64,000 nt of DNA from NCBI RefSeq assembly GCF_900110035.1, contig NZ_FOCF01000008.1, positions 124,001-188,000 of the forward strand, read 5' to 3'. Under the pieces are notes generated by a model. That model saw only the letters and a program-made list of their open reading frames with translations, searched no databases and was not told the DNA's origin. Numbering within the stretch: the stretch's first letter is position 1; every line of letters begins with the position of its first letter. Source of the DNA: Sphingomonas gellani (GTDB taxonomy: Bacteria; Pseudomonadota; Alphaproteobacteria; Sphingomonadales; Sphingomonadaceae). This document shows, one piece after another, positions 45,775-54,475 of the stretch. The translations under genes and the position numbers were made by a program.

Positions 45775-47544
45775 ATGGTCCCCGACCCGCTTCCCCTACT
45801 CGCCAAGGTCTTCGGTTATCCCGCGTTTCGCGGCGTGCAGGCGGAGGTGGTGGAGCGCGTTCTGGCTGGGCGGCGCACGCTGGCCGTAATGCCGACAGGC
45901 GCGGGCAAGTCGCTGTGCTACCAATTGCCCGCCGTGATGATGGAGGGGTGCTGCGTCGTGGTGTCGCCGCTGATCGCGCTGATGCACGACCAGCTGCGCG
46001 GGGCGGAAGCGGTGGGCATCCGGGCGGCCACGCTGACCAGCGTCGACGAGAACCGGGGCGAGACCATGGCCCGGTTCCGCAACGGCGATCTCGACCTGCT
46101 CTATGTTGCGCCGGAACGCGCATCGTCCGGCCACTTCCGCGAGCTGCTGGCAAGTGCGAAGTTGTCGCTGTTCGCGATCGACGAGGCGCATTGCGTCAGC
46201 GAATGGGGTCACGACTTCCGCCCCGATTACCGCCTGCTCGAACCGCTGATGGACGCGTTTCCGGACGTGCCGCGCCTGGCGCTGACCGCGACCGCCGACG
46301 CGCATACCCGCGCAGACATCGCGAAACAGCTGGGCATTTCGGCCGACGGCACCATAGTGTCCGGGTTCGACCGGCCCAACATCCGCTACAGCATCAGCCC
46401 CAAGGCGAACACCAACCGCCAGATCGCCGACCTGATCGCCGCGACGCCGGGGCCTGGCATTGTCTATGCGCAGACCCGCGCCGCGACCGAAAAGCTGGCG
46501 GAGGCGCTGGCGCGCACCGGCCGGCCCACGCGGGCCTATCATGCCGGGCTGGAGCCGCACATCCGCGCCAAGAACCAGGCCGACTTCGTGGCGAGCGAGG
46601 ACATGGTGATCTGTGCCACCGTCGCGTTCGGCATGGGCATCGACAAGCCCGACGTCCGCTTCGTCGCGCATGCCGGCCTGCCCAAGTCGATCGAGGCCTA
46701 TTATCAGGAAACCGGCCGCGCGGGTCGCGACGGCGATCCGTCGGTCGCGCACCTGTTCTGGGGCGCGGAGGACTTCGCCCGCGCCCGCCAACGCATCGGC
46801 GAAGTGGAGCCGGAGCGGCAGGCGGGGGAACGCGCGCGGCTGCAATCGCTGGCCGCGCTGGTCGAGACGGCCGGTTGCCGCCGCCGCATCCTGCTCCGCC
46901 ATTTCGGGGAGGATCTGGCGGAGGATTGCGGCAATTGCGACAATTGCCTGGGCTCCCCCGATGCGGTCGACGCGACGGAAACCGCGCGTAAGTTCCTGTC
47001 GGCGGTGTTCCGCACCGGCCAGATGTTCGGCGCGGGCTATATCGAAAGCGTGCTGACCGGCCAGTCGAGCGAGCGGTCGCTGATGAACGGTCACGAGGCG
47101 CTGTCGGTGTGGAACATCGTGTCGGGTGAGGAGGTGGCGCTGTTGAAGCCGGTTGGGCGCGCGCTGCTGCTGCGCGATGCGTTGCGCACCAATCCGCATG
47201 GCGGGCTGGAATTCGGTCCCGCCGCGCGCGCCATCCTGAAGGGGGAGGCGCGGGTATCGCTGATCGTCCCGGCGCCGCGTGAGAAGCGCCGACGGCGCAG
47301 CGCGCCGGTCGCCGGCAACCCCGCCGACAATCCCCTGTTCGAGGCATTGCGGGAGCGGCGGCGGACGCTGGCCAAGGACGCCGGCGTGCCGCCGTACGTG
47401 ATCTTCCACGACTCTGTACTGCGCGACATGGCGGCGCGGCGGCCGGGGAGCCGGGCCGAACTGGCGCTGCTCAGCGGCATCGGCGCGCGGAAGCTGGATG
47501 CTTACGGCGACGCGTTCCTGAATGTGATCCGAGCCGCCGCCTGA
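45775..47544 (+). CDS. recQ: ATP-dependent DNA helicase RecQ
   Basis: A 589-residue RecQ helicase for recombination and fork repair. It has FGYPAFRGVQAEVVERVLAG (motif 0), Walker A MPTGAGKSLCYQLP, DEAH box AIDEAHCVSEWGHDFRPDY with the aromatic-rich loop, and motif VI QETGRAGRDG. The zinc cluster is CRRRILLRHFGE..CGNCDNC, followed by the RQC winged helix and a C-terminal HRDC domain (DSVLRDMAARRPGSRAELALLSGIGARKL). I chose the ATG directly before PDPLPLLAKVFGY. Confidence 0.96.
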   Translation: MVPDPLPLLAKVFGYPAFRGVQAEVVERVLAGRRTLAVMPTGAGKSLCYQLPAVMMEGCCVVVSPLIALMHDQLRGAEAVGIRAATLTSVDENRGETMARFRNGDLDLLYVAPERASSGHFRELLASAKLSLFAIDEAHCVSEWGHDFRPDYRLLEPLMDAFPDVPRLALTATADAHTRADIAKQLGISADGTIVSGFDRPNIRYSISPKANTNRQIADLIAATPGPGIVYAQTRAATEKLAEALARTGRPTRAYHAGLEPHIRAKNQADFVASEDMVICATVAFGMGIDKPDVRFVAHAGLPKSIEAYYQETGRAGRDGDPSVAHLFWGAEDFARARQRIGEVEPERQAGERARLQSLAALVETAGCRRRILLRHFGEDLAEDCGNCDNCLGSPDAVDATETARKFLSAVFRTGQMFGAGYIESVLTGQSSERSLMNGHEALSVWNIVSGEEVALLKPVGRALLLRDALRTNPHGGLEFGPAARAILKGEARVSLIVPAPREKRRRRSAPVAGNPADNPLFEALRERRRTLAKDAGVPPYVIFHDSVLRDMAARRPGSRAELALLSGIGARKLDAYGDAFLNVIRAAA

Positions 47545-47704
47545 TTCCGGCGACATTTTCGCAAAGCTCGGCGCAACGACGTGTCCTTCGCGCTCCACCT
47601 ACCCGCTAAGCGGCCCCGTCCGCCGCACCGCCGGATGACTCCGCAGTGCGGGCTCCCCATTTCATTGAACGGGGCGAACAGGAACGATTTTCGGAGAGAA
47701 CACC

Positions 47705-48019
47705 ATGATCGCATTTCGCAAGACGACCCTCGCCATCACTGCTTCCGCTGGCCTGATGGCACTGCCTGCTGTGGCCCAGACCACCAGTCCGCAGACCACG
47801 CCGCAGCCGGGCGCCACGACCACGGCACCCGACCCAACGGCCACGACTCCAGTCGATCCGTCAGCGACGGTGACCCCGTCGACCTCGACGCAGGACACGA
47901 CCACTGCGCCGACGAGCGCGGACACCACGACGCCGGCGACCGACAGCGCGACGGCGACGACCGACGGCACGGACCAGTCCGCCACCACGGGCAAGAAGCA
48001 CAAGAAGAACCGCCACTAA
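47705..48019 (+). CDS. Exported Thr/Ser/Ala/Pro-rich low-complexity protein
   Basis: A 104-residue protein with a signal peptide (MIAFRKTTLAITASAGLMALPAVAQ), then about 65 residues made almost only of Thr, Ala, Pro, Ser, Asp and Gln, and a basic tail (GKKHKKNRH). It should be disordered and exported; the basic tail could bind the cell surface or nucleic acids. Family unknown. CGGAGAG lies eight bases before the ATG, and a strong intrinsic terminator follows, so it is a single-gene transcript. Confidence 0.75.
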   Translation: MIAFRKTTLAITASAGLMALPAVAQTTSPQTTPQPGATTTAPDPTATTPVDPSATVTPSTSTQDTTTAPTSADTTTPATDSATATTDGTDQSATTGKKHKKNRH

Positions 48020-48037
48020 TCACGCGGGTGCAGGACG

Positions 48038-48074
48038 GGGCGGGGCGGAGCGATCCGCCTCGCCCTTGTTTTTT
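48038..48074 (+). terminator. Rho-independent terminator after the Thr-rich gene
   Basis: A 12-bp stem (GGGCGGGGCGGA with TCCGCCTCGCCC, one G-T wobble) and a GCGA tetraloop, followed by TTG and six T residues. It ends at the stop codon of the convergent oxygenase-like gene. Confidence 0.92.
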
Positions 48075-48739
48075 CATACGAGACTACGGCCCCTCGCCGC
48101 TGCTTCCATTGCCGGTCTGTCGAACGCGTGCTCGGCATAAGGGCCGTTACGATCTACCCAGTGCAGGAAAAGGTGCGCGGACCAACTGTTCGGATTTGGC
48201 TCCAGCCGGCCATGCCTATGATGGACGCCCTGATAGAGCACTCCATCGCCCGGTTTCATCGCCATTGATCCGTAAGGGTTGCCGCCGAAATCGTCAGCGA
48301 CGGACGCGTTGGGTTCGGAACGCTGGGTTTCTACAGACAAGGCCCAGGGCTTGTCGTCACCATAGGCAATAGTGAGGGACAGGCTGTGCTCGCAGGCAAA
48401 GCGATCATGGTGCACCCGACAAACGTCACCCTGCTGATATGCACGAAAATAGGCATAAGTGGGTAAGACCTCACGTCCTGTCGCAAGCGCGATCCGGGGG
48501 GTCAAACCCCACAATAGTCCCAGCATCGGCGGGTAAGCGTAGCCGTATACCTCGATCGCCTGCCGACGGAGCAGGGGGCCTTGGGCCGTGAAGCTGCCCA
48601 ACGGCTTGCCCGCGCGTTGCAGATCGGCCTGCATACGATTGTAAAAGGTAAGTAGAACCTCTGGCGGGAAGAGCCTGTCGAGCAGGGCATAGCCGTCGGA
48701 ATGGTATGAGGCGGGCACAGCGTCGGGACTTCCCATCAT
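48074..48739 (-). CDS. 2OG-Fe(II)-oxygenase-like protein, orphan
   Basis: A 221-residue cytosolic protein resembling small 2-oxoglutarate/Fe(II) dioxygenases of the prolyl-hydroxylase type. A candidate metal triad is HxD in CRVHHDRFACEHSLSLTIAYG and the distal His in GVLYQGVHHRHGR, followed by a late strand SAHLFLHWVD; the spacing of about 60 residues between HxD and the distal His fits. GC and codon use look lower than in the neighbours. ATG at 48739 is chosen; a TTG at 48760 would add seven residues. Substrate unknown, and no partner gene adjoins it. Confidence 0.65.
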   Translation of the reverse strand: MMGSPDAVPASYHSDGYALLDRLFPPEVLLTFYNRMQADLQRAGKPLGSFTAQGPLLRRQAIEVYGYAYPPMLGLLWGLTPRIALATGREVLPTYAYFRAYQQGDVCRVHHDRFACEHSLSLTIAYGDDKPWALSVETQRSEPNASVADDFGGNPYGSMAMKPGDGVLYQGVHHRHGRLEPNPNSWSAHLFLHWVDRNGPYAEHAFDRPAMEAAARGRSLV

Positions 48740-48869
48740 CGAGTGATGCCCGGCCCCCAAGCGCCACGCAAGTAAACAGCCGGACGTTTAACTCTACGAT
48801 CGTATAGATAGCGTCGGCGTGGAGGACGAACCGGTTCAATCCCGCCTCGCCCTGCGCTAGGGGTGGTGC

Positions 48870-49340
48870 ATGGCCACCATCCGTCAACTCAACGAAACCG
48901 TCGCCGTCGCGCCGCAGATCGCGCCCGATGACCTTGCCGAGATCAAGGCCGCGGGGTTCGTGGCGATCGTCAACAATCGGCCTGACGACGAGGAGCCGGG
49001 TCAGCCATCCGGTGAGTCGATCCGTGCTGCGGCCGAGGCAGCCGGGCTGTCCTATGCCGCCATTCCCGTAACCGGCGCAGGGTTCAGCCATCCGCAGCTG
49101 GACGCGATGGCGCGCGCATTGGTCGATGCGGGCGGGCCGGTCCTGGCGTATTGCCGTTCGGGGACGCGCAGCTGCAACCTGTGGGCGCTGGCCGCGGCCA
49201 AGGGGGGGCGCAATCCCCGGCTGTTGGCGATGCAGGCCGAACAGGCCGGGTACGACCTGACCAACATCCGCCCCATGCTCGACGCACTGGCGGGCGCCAG
49301 CCCGTCGGGGGACGAGGATGGAGATGCTGGCGCGCGATGA
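48870..49340 (+). CDS. TIGR01244/DUF442 sulfurtransferase- or phosphatase-like protein
   Basis: A 156-residue protein of the DUF442 (Blh-like, TIGR01244) family, with a dual-specificity phosphatase-like fold. MATIRQLNETVAVAPQI and GFVAIVNNRPDDEEPGQPS open it, and the active-site loop is LAYCRSGTRSCNLWAL (Cys-RSGT-Arg). Members are often tied to sulfide handling. Its TGA overlaps the start of the next gene (ATGA), so both are translated together. Confidence 0.9.
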   Translation: MATIRQLNETVAVAPQIAPDDLAEIKAAGFVAIVNNRPDDEEPGQPSGESIRAAAEAAGLSYAAIPVTGAGFSHPQLDAMARALVDAGGPVLAYCRSGTRSCNLWALAAAKGGRNPRLLAMQAEQAGYDLTNIRPMLDALAGASPSGDEDGDAGAR

Positions 49341-49762
49341 AGCACGCCGTGATACCGGGCTGGGCCATGGCCGCCACGGGGTCGGCGGTGCTGGTGCTGA
49401 TCGTCGTTTGTGTCGCGGTCCTGGTCTGGCGTCGGCGCGACCGCCATATCGGCAGCCCGGAAGAGGTTGCGGAGGCGGCGGAACAAGGGCTGTCCGGCTT
49501 CGAGACCGTGGACGCGGTCGTGGGTGCCGATGGTTCGGGCGCGCTGGCGGTGGGACGCGACGGCCGCATCGCCGCCGCCAAGCGTCGCGGCAAGCGGATC
49601 GCGGTGCGCGAGGTGCCGTGGCAGGCGGTGCGCTCCACCGCCGCCGGAATCCTGGTCGAAACCGATGAGCCGCGATTCGGCCGGGTGATCCTGACCGGGG
49701 TCGACGTACTCGACATCCGCCGCCTTGCGCCGTCCGTGGAGCGGCGCCGGCTGGCGTCCTGA
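49337..49762 (+). CDS. Single-span membrane protein, partner of the DUF442 gene
   Basis: A 141-residue protein with one N-terminal span (about 11-31, MAATGSAVLVLIVVCVAVLVW), an RRRDRH stop-transfer run and a cytosolic domain rich in beta-strand pattern (GADGSGALAVGRDGRIAAAKRRGKRIAVREVPW ... GILVETDEPRFGRVILTGVDVLDIRRL). I do not recognise the family. The four-base overlap with the DUF442 gene suggests that the two proteins are functionally linked. Confidence 0.78.
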   Translation: MKHAVIPGWAMAATGSAVLVLIVVCVAVLVWRRRDRHIGSPEEVAEAAEQGLSGFETVDAVVGADGSGALAVGRDGRIAAAKRRGKRIAVREVPWQAVRSTAAGILVETDEPRFGRVILTGVDVLDIRRLAPSVERRRLAS

Positions 49763-49875
49763 GCACGTCCGCAACGCGACGGCGGGAAGGATGGCGGGAA
49801 AAGCGTTCCCGCCGCTGATCTAAAGCGTCGCATCCGCCGCTATTATGGCGTGCGCCATGCCAGCGTCGTTGCGCG

Positions 49876-51354
49876 TCAGCGCACGCTTTCCAGCATCAGC
49901 TTCGCCGTCGCCTTGGCGCTGCCGACCACGCCCGGTATGCCGGCGCCTGGATGCGTACCTGCCCCCACGAAGAACAGGTTGGGCGTGTGGTCGTCGCGGT
50001 TGTGGACGCGGAAATAGGCGCTTTGCGTCAGGATCGGCTCCAGGCTGAATGCGGAGCCCTGATGCGCCGCCAGATCGCGACCGAAATCCTTTGGCGTGTA
50101 GCTGAACTTGGTCACGATGCGGCTGTGGATGTCGGGGATCAACCGCCGCCCGATCTCGTCCAGGATGCGCTTTTCCAGGATCGGCCCGATCTCGTCCCAA
50201 TCGACCGGGAACTTGCCCAGATGCGGCACCGGCGCCAGCGCGTAGAAGGTCGAATGGCCCTCCGGCGCCAGCGACGGGTCGGTGACGGTCGGATGGTGGA
50301 GATACAGCGAGAAGTCCTGAGACAGCACGCCATGGTCGTAAATGTCGCTGAGCAGCCCCTTGTAGCGCGGCCCGAACAGGATCATGTGATGCGGGATGCC
50401 GGGCCAGGTGCCCTGGATGCCGAAATGCACCACGAACAGCGACGGGGAGAAGCGCTTTCGCTCCAGCCCGGCCAGCGTCCGCTGTGCGGAGCGAGAGGTG
50501 GACAGCAGGTCGCGATAGGTGTGGATGATGTCGCCGTTCGACGCCACCGCATCGGCCTGTCCGATCCAGCCCGAACGCGTCGTGACGCCCGTCACCCGGT
50601 CGCCCAGCGTGTCGATGCTGACCACCGGGTCGCCCAGTCGGATCACGCCGCCCAGCCGCTCGAAATGCTTCACCATCCCGGCGACCAGCCGGTTGGTGCC
50701 GCCGCGCGTGAACCACACGCCGCCATCGCGTTCCAGCTTGTGGATCAGCGCATAGATCGCGCTGGTCGTCATCGGGTTGCCGCCGACCAGCAGGGTGTGG
50801 AAGCTGAGCGCCTCGCGCAGCTTCTCGTTCTTCACGAAGCTGGACACGATCGAATAAACCGACCGCCACGCCTGGTACTTGGCCAGCGCGGGTGCGGCGC
50901 GGATCATGGAGGCGAAGTCGAGGAACGCCTCGTGCCCCAGCTTCTCATACCCCTCGCGGAACACGCCGGCGGAATATTCGAGGAAGCGCGCATAGCCCGC
51001 GACATCGTCGGGGTTCAGCTTCGCGATTTCGGCGCGCAGCAGCGCATCGTCGTTGGTGTAGTCGAAATTGGTGCCGTCGACCCAGTTGAGGCGGTAGAAG
51101 GGCAGCACCGGCTGCAGCTCCACATCCTCGCGCATCTGTCGGCCGGTCAGCTGCCACAATTCTTCCAGGCAGGCAGGATCGGTGATGACGGTCGGACCGG
51201 CGTCGAAGGTGAAGCCGTCGCGTTCCCAGTAATAGGCGCGGCCACCCGGCCGATCGCGCGACTCGACGATGGTGGTCGCAACCCCGGCCGATTGCAGCCG
51301 GATGGCCAGCGCCAGCCCGCCAAAGCCGGACCCGACGACGATCGCGCGCTTCAT
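49876..51354 (-). CDS. crtI: Phytoene desaturase (lycopene-forming type)
   Basis: CrtI performs four desaturations of phytoene to lycopene with FAD. The 492-residue protein has the N-terminal FAD fold (IVVGSGFGGLALAIRLQSAG), the RPGGRAYYWERDGFTFDAGPTVITDP segment typical of CrtI, and the C-terminal bacterial phytoene dehydrogenase signature (NLFFVGAGTHPGAGIPGVVGSAKATA). Its ATG overlaps the crtY stop (ATGA on the minus strand), so the genes are coupled, in the order crtY-crtI. Confidence 0.96.
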   Translation of the reverse strand: MKRAIVVGSGFGGLALAIRLQSAGVATTIVESRDRPGGRAYYWERDGFTFDAGPTVITDPACLEELWQLTGRQMREDVELQPVLPFYRLNWVDGTNFDYTNDDALLRAEIAKLNPDDVAGYARFLEYSAGVFREGYEKLGHEAFLDFASMIRAAPALAKYQAWRSVYSIVSSFVKNEKLREALSFHTLLVGGNPMTTSAIYALIHKLERDGGVWFTRGGTNRLVAGMVKHFERLGGVIRLGDPVVSIDTLGDRVTGVTTRSGWIGQADAVASNGDIIHTYRDLLSTSRSAQRTLAGLERKRFSPSLFVVHFGIQGTWPGIPHHMILFGPRYKGLLSDIYDHGVLSQDFSLYLHHPTVTDPSLAPEGHSTFYALAPVPHLGKFPVDWDEIGPILEKRILDEIGRRLIPDIHSRIVTKFSYTPKDFGRDLAAHQGSAFSLEPILTQSAYFRVHNRDDHTPNLFFVGAGTHPGAGIPGVVGSAKATAKLMLESVR

Positions 51355-52526
51355 GCCCGCGCTCCCGCGCCGAAGCCGGTCAGGGCCCGCACCGCGCGCA
51401 TGATCGGCACCGGTGGCCGGCCGGTCAGAATTCTCGCCTTGTCGCTCACAGTCGATGTTCCCGCATAGAACCGACCTATAAGGCCGGGTTGAAGCCTGTA
51501 GAAGCGTTCCAGTACCCGGTACCGGTCGGCCGGTTCCGCCGCCTTGAACAACATGGTGTCCAGCATCCGGTAGAAGCCGCGGCGGCGCCAGCTGCGCCGG
51601 GCCAGCGCGTGGGTGGCGTCATGCAGGCCGTCCGCCGAAAAGTCCCGGCGGTTCGCCAGCATCGCGGCGGTGCGTACCGCGTCGGGCAGCGAATAGCCGG
51701 TGGTCGGGTGGAACAGGCCGGCGCGCATGCCGATCTTCGCCACCCTGTTGCCGCCGGATCGCCAATATTCCTCGAAATCGCCGCCCATCGCGACCGGCAG
51801 CACACCTGCCTCCTCGCGGTCCACCCGCCGCGTCACCCAACCGCGCGCCGTTGCATAGGCGTCGATCCGTTCGCGCAGGGTCGCAGCATCCAGGTCGGGC
51901 GTGTCGCTGTAATAGGTGTCCTCCAGGAACACGCGCTTCGGCTTGAACGGCAGGGCGTACATGAAGCGGTATCCGTCGATCTGCGCCACCGTCGCGTCCA
52001 TGACGATCGGGGTGTCGAGTTCATGCGGCGCGTCGAGCTTGATCTCGCGCCCGACGAACTTCTGCCAGCCCAGCTCCAGCAGCGACAGGTCGCCGGTGCC
52101 GCGCGCATCGATCACCGCCCGCGCCTCGATCCGGTCGCCGTCGGACAGCACGGCCGCGGTGGGAGAGGCGGCCAGCACCCGTCGCCCGGTCATCACCGCG
52201 TGGGCCGGCAATATGCGCCGCACCTCCGCGTCCAGCCTGATGCTTTCGATCGAGTAATAGGGCTGGGCGATGCTGCGCCGGTGCGCCGGAAAGGCGACCT
52301 GGTATCCGGGCCAGGCATGCGCGACGAGTGGCGCCACCAGCGGGCGGTCGTCGGCGGAGACGTCGCTGCCGAAAAAGGACCATAGGTGATTGCCGCCGAT
52401 GCGGTTCGACGATTCCACCAGGCACAGGTCCAGCGTCGGGTGCCTTGCCCGGATCGCCATGGCGGCCAGCCCGCCGGCCAGACCGCCGCCCAGGATCGCC
52501 AGGTCGCAGGAGATCGTCGATGCCAT
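51351..52526 (-). CDS. crtY: Lycopene beta-cyclase
   Basis: CrtY closes both ends of lycopene to give beta-carotene. The 391-residue flavoprotein has the dinucleotide fold LAILGGGLAGGLAAMAI, HLWSFFGSD, ARGTGDLSLLELGWQKFVGREIKL, PIVMDATVAQIDGYRFMYALPF and AKIGMRAGLFHPTTGYSLPDAVR, all CrtY hallmarks, with the LEDTYYSDT strand. ATG at 52526 has AGGGCGG five bases upstream; a GTG two codons earlier is possible. It is divergent from a GNAT-hydroxylase operon. Confidence 0.96.
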   Translation of the reverse strand: MASTISCDLAILGGGLAGGLAAMAIRARHPTLDLCLVESSNRIGGNHLWSFFGSDVSADDRPLVAPLVAHAWPGYQVAFPAHRRSIAQPYYSIESIRLDAEVRRILPAHAVMTGRRVLAASPTAAVLSDGDRIEARAVIDARGTGDLSLLELGWQKFVGREIKLDAPHELDTPIVMDATVAQIDGYRFMYALPFKPKRVFLEDTYYSDTPDLDAATLRERIDAYATARGWVTRRVDREEAGVLPVAMGGDFEEYWRSGGNRVAKIGMRAGLFHPTTGYSLPDAVRTAAMLANRRDFSADGLHDATHALARRSWRRRGFYRMLDTMLFKAAEPADRYRVLERFYRLQPGLIGRFYAGTSTVSDKARILTGRPPVPIMRAVRALTGFGAGARA

Positions 52527-52606
52527 CGCCACCGCCCTAGCCGATGCGGCGATGCAGGAGAACCGCCCTTGTGCGTCGCAATGATGGCGCGCATGACCGG
52601 TGCGTG

Positions 52607-53197
52607 ATGCATGTCATTGCAGGATCATCGACGCGGCAACCCGCGTCATCGCCGTGGGCGCCGACCCTGGAAACCGCGCGCCTGCATCTGGTGCCGCCCG
52701 CCGTCGCCGATCTGGAGGATGCGGCGGCGATGTGGGCGCACCCGGCCGTGTACGGGATGATCGGTGGCCGCCCCTTTACCCGCGAAGAGGTGTGGCAGCG
52801 GTTGCTCCGCTATATCGGCCACTGGCATCTGTTGGGATACGGCACCTGGACGATCCGCGCCCGGCAGGATGGCGCCTATCTGGGCAGCGTCGGGCTGATG
52901 CTGTCCCGACGCGCCACGATCCCGTCGTTCGAGGACGAGGTGGAGGCGGGGTGGACGCTGGTGCCGCACGCGCATGGACAGGGTTATGCGCGGGAGGCGC
53001 TGGGCGCGATGCTGACATGGGCCGACGCGAACGGGATCGCGCCCGTGCTGTGCATCATCGACGACGCCAATCTGCCCTCGATCCGCCTGGCCGAACGCTG
53101 CGGATTTCGGCCGGCGGGCACGGTTCAATATCGCGAACAGCCGGTGCGGCTGTTCCGGCGCGAAAAACCGCCCGTTCCGCCGCTTATGGAGCTATAG
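52607..53197 (+). CDS. GNAT-family N-acetyltransferase (RimJ/RimL type)
   Basis: A 196-residue acetyl-CoA-dependent transferase of the RimJ/RimL group. It starts LETARLHLVPPAVADLEDAAAMWAHPAVYGMIGG, then has GWTLVPHAHGQGYAREALGAMLTWA (acetyl-CoA loop Q-x-x-G-x-G/A: HGQGYA) and SIRLAERCGFRPAGTVQYR. Substrate unknown. It is eight bases from the sterol-desaturase-like gene, forming an operon with it. A GTG one codon upstream is an alternative start. Confidence 0.9.
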   Translation: MHVIAGSSTRQPASSPWAPTLETARLHLVPPAVADLEDAAAMWAHPAVYGMIGGRPFTREEVWQRLLRYIGHWHLLGYGTWTIRARQDGAYLGSVGLMLSRRATIPSFEDEVEAGWTLVPHAHGQGYAREALGAMLTWADANGIAPVLCIIDDANLPSIRLAERCGFRPAGTVQYREQPVRLFRREKPPVPPLMEL

Positions 53198-53205
53198 GAC
53201 GGATC

Positions 53206-54036
53206 GTGACCGCGCTTTTCGCCCTTGCCGCCTCCGCCGTCGCTATGACCCTTATCGTCGGCGTCCGCTACCTGATCGCGTCCGGTGGTTTCGCCTTGGC
53301 GACGCGGCTGCGCCACCCGGGCCTGTATGCGGGCCTGGACAGGCAGATGCGTACGGAGATCGGGTGGAGCCTGGCATCCACCGCGATCTATGGCGTACCG
53401 GCGGGGATCGTCGCCTGGGGCTGGCGTGCGCATGGCTGGACCCGCATCTATGACGACATCCACGCCTTTCCGATCTGGTACCTGCCGGTGTCGGTGCTGT
53501 TGTACCTGATCGCGCACGACACGTGGTTCTATTGGACCCATCGCTGGATGCACCGGCCGGCGATGTTCCGCCGCGCGCATGCGGTGCATCATGCCAGTCG
53601 ACCGCCGACCGCCTGGGCCGCGATGGCGTTCCACCCGATCGAGGCGGTGACCGGCGCTGTTGTAATTCCGCTACTGGTGTTCCTGATTCCGATTCATATC
53701 GCCGCCCTGGGTCTGGTGCTGACCATCATGACTGTTATGGGGGTAACCAACCATATGGGGTGGGAGGTTTTCCCACGAGTCCTATGGGCCGGGCGGCTCG
53801 GCGACTGGCTTATCACAGCAAGCCATCACCAGCGGCATCATGAGCGGTACGGGTGTAATTTTGGACTGTATTTCCGCTTCTGGGACAGGCTTTGCGGCAC
53901 CGACGGCGGCCTCGGCGACTTCGGACGCGACCATGCCCGCGCGCGCAGGCGGGCGGTTCCGGGTTCGGCTGGCACTGGCGGCGTTGCCCCTGTGCGTCCC
54001 CCTGCTCCTCGGCGCCGCCCCCGTCGCGCGGCTTGA
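53206..54036 (+). CDS. Sterol desaturase/fatty acid hydroxylase family membrane enzyme
   Basis: A roughly 276-residue membrane protein with four to five spans and the eight-His di-iron motifs of the fatty-acid-hydroxylase superfamily: HDTWFYWTHRWMHRP, HAVHHASRPPTAWAAMAFHP and HHQRHHERYGCNFG. Such enzymes hydroxylate or desaturate sterols, lipids or carotenoid rings. Being divergent from crtY next door, it is a candidate carotenoid-ring hydroxylase (for example a CrtG-like 2,2'-hydroxylase), but this is inference. The start is GTG, and the last 35 codons overlap the next gene and look non-conserved (Arg/Pro-rich). Confidence 0.87.
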   Translation: MTALFALAASAVAMTLIVGVRYLIASGGFALATRLRHPGLYAGLDRQMRTEIGWSLASTAIYGVPAGIVAWGWRAHGWTRIYDDIHAFPIWYLPVSVLLYLIAHDTWFYWTHRWMHRPAMFRRAHAVHHASRPPTAWAAMAFHPIEAVTGAVVIPLLVFLIPIHIAALGLVLTIMTVMGVTNHMGWEVFPRVLWAGRLGDWLITASHHQRHHERYGCNFGLYFRFWDRLCGTDGGLGDFGRDHARARRRAVPGSAGTGGVAPVRPPAPRRRPRRAA

Positions 54037-54391
54037 TGTCGAGATCGACGGGATGCGTTCCGCCAAGGGGCTGGTGCGCATCTGCCTGACCGACGATCCG
54101 GGCAATTTCCCCAACTGCGTCGACGATGCGGATGCGGTGCGGCGGTCGGTGCCGGCGGGCCAGACCAGCATCCGCTTCGACGCGCTGCCGCGCGGTCGCT
54201 ATGCGGTGGCGGTGATCCATGACGAGAACGGGAACGCCCGCCTCGACACCTTTGCCGGCATCCCGCGCGAAGGGTTCGGTTTCTCGCGCAATCCGGCGAT
54301 CCGCTTCGGCCCGCCCCGCTTCGACGCGGCAAGGTTCGCGCTGGAGGGTGATGCAGAGATGCAACAGATTCGGATGCGTTACATTCTCTGA
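53933..54391 (+). CDS. DUF2141 exported protein
   Basis: A 152-residue exported DUF2141 protein, with a signal peptide (RFRVRLALAALPLCVPLLLGAAP). The mature core has VEIDGMRSAKGLVRICLTDDPGNFPNC, FDALPRGRYAVAVIHDENGNARLDT and GIPREGFGFSRNP, the family hallmark. It overlaps the 3' end of the hydroxylase gene by 104 bases. Function unknown; DUF2141 genes are often near isoprenoid or carotenoid genes in my recollection, which fits here. Confidence 0.88.
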   Translation: MPARAGGRFRVRLALAALPLCVPLLLGAAPVARLDVEIDGMRSAKGLVRICLTDDPGNFPNCVDDADAVRRSVPAGQTSIRFDALPRGRYAVAVIHDENGNARLDTFAGIPREGFGFSRNPAIRFGPPRFDAARFALEGDAEMQQIRMRYIL

Positions 54392-54475
54392 CCCGCGATG
54401 CGGGAGCGATTCGCAATTGCTTGCGTTGCGCGCCTGTAACAATTCATTTCCCGTTCTTCTCGTTCGGAGCCTCCG

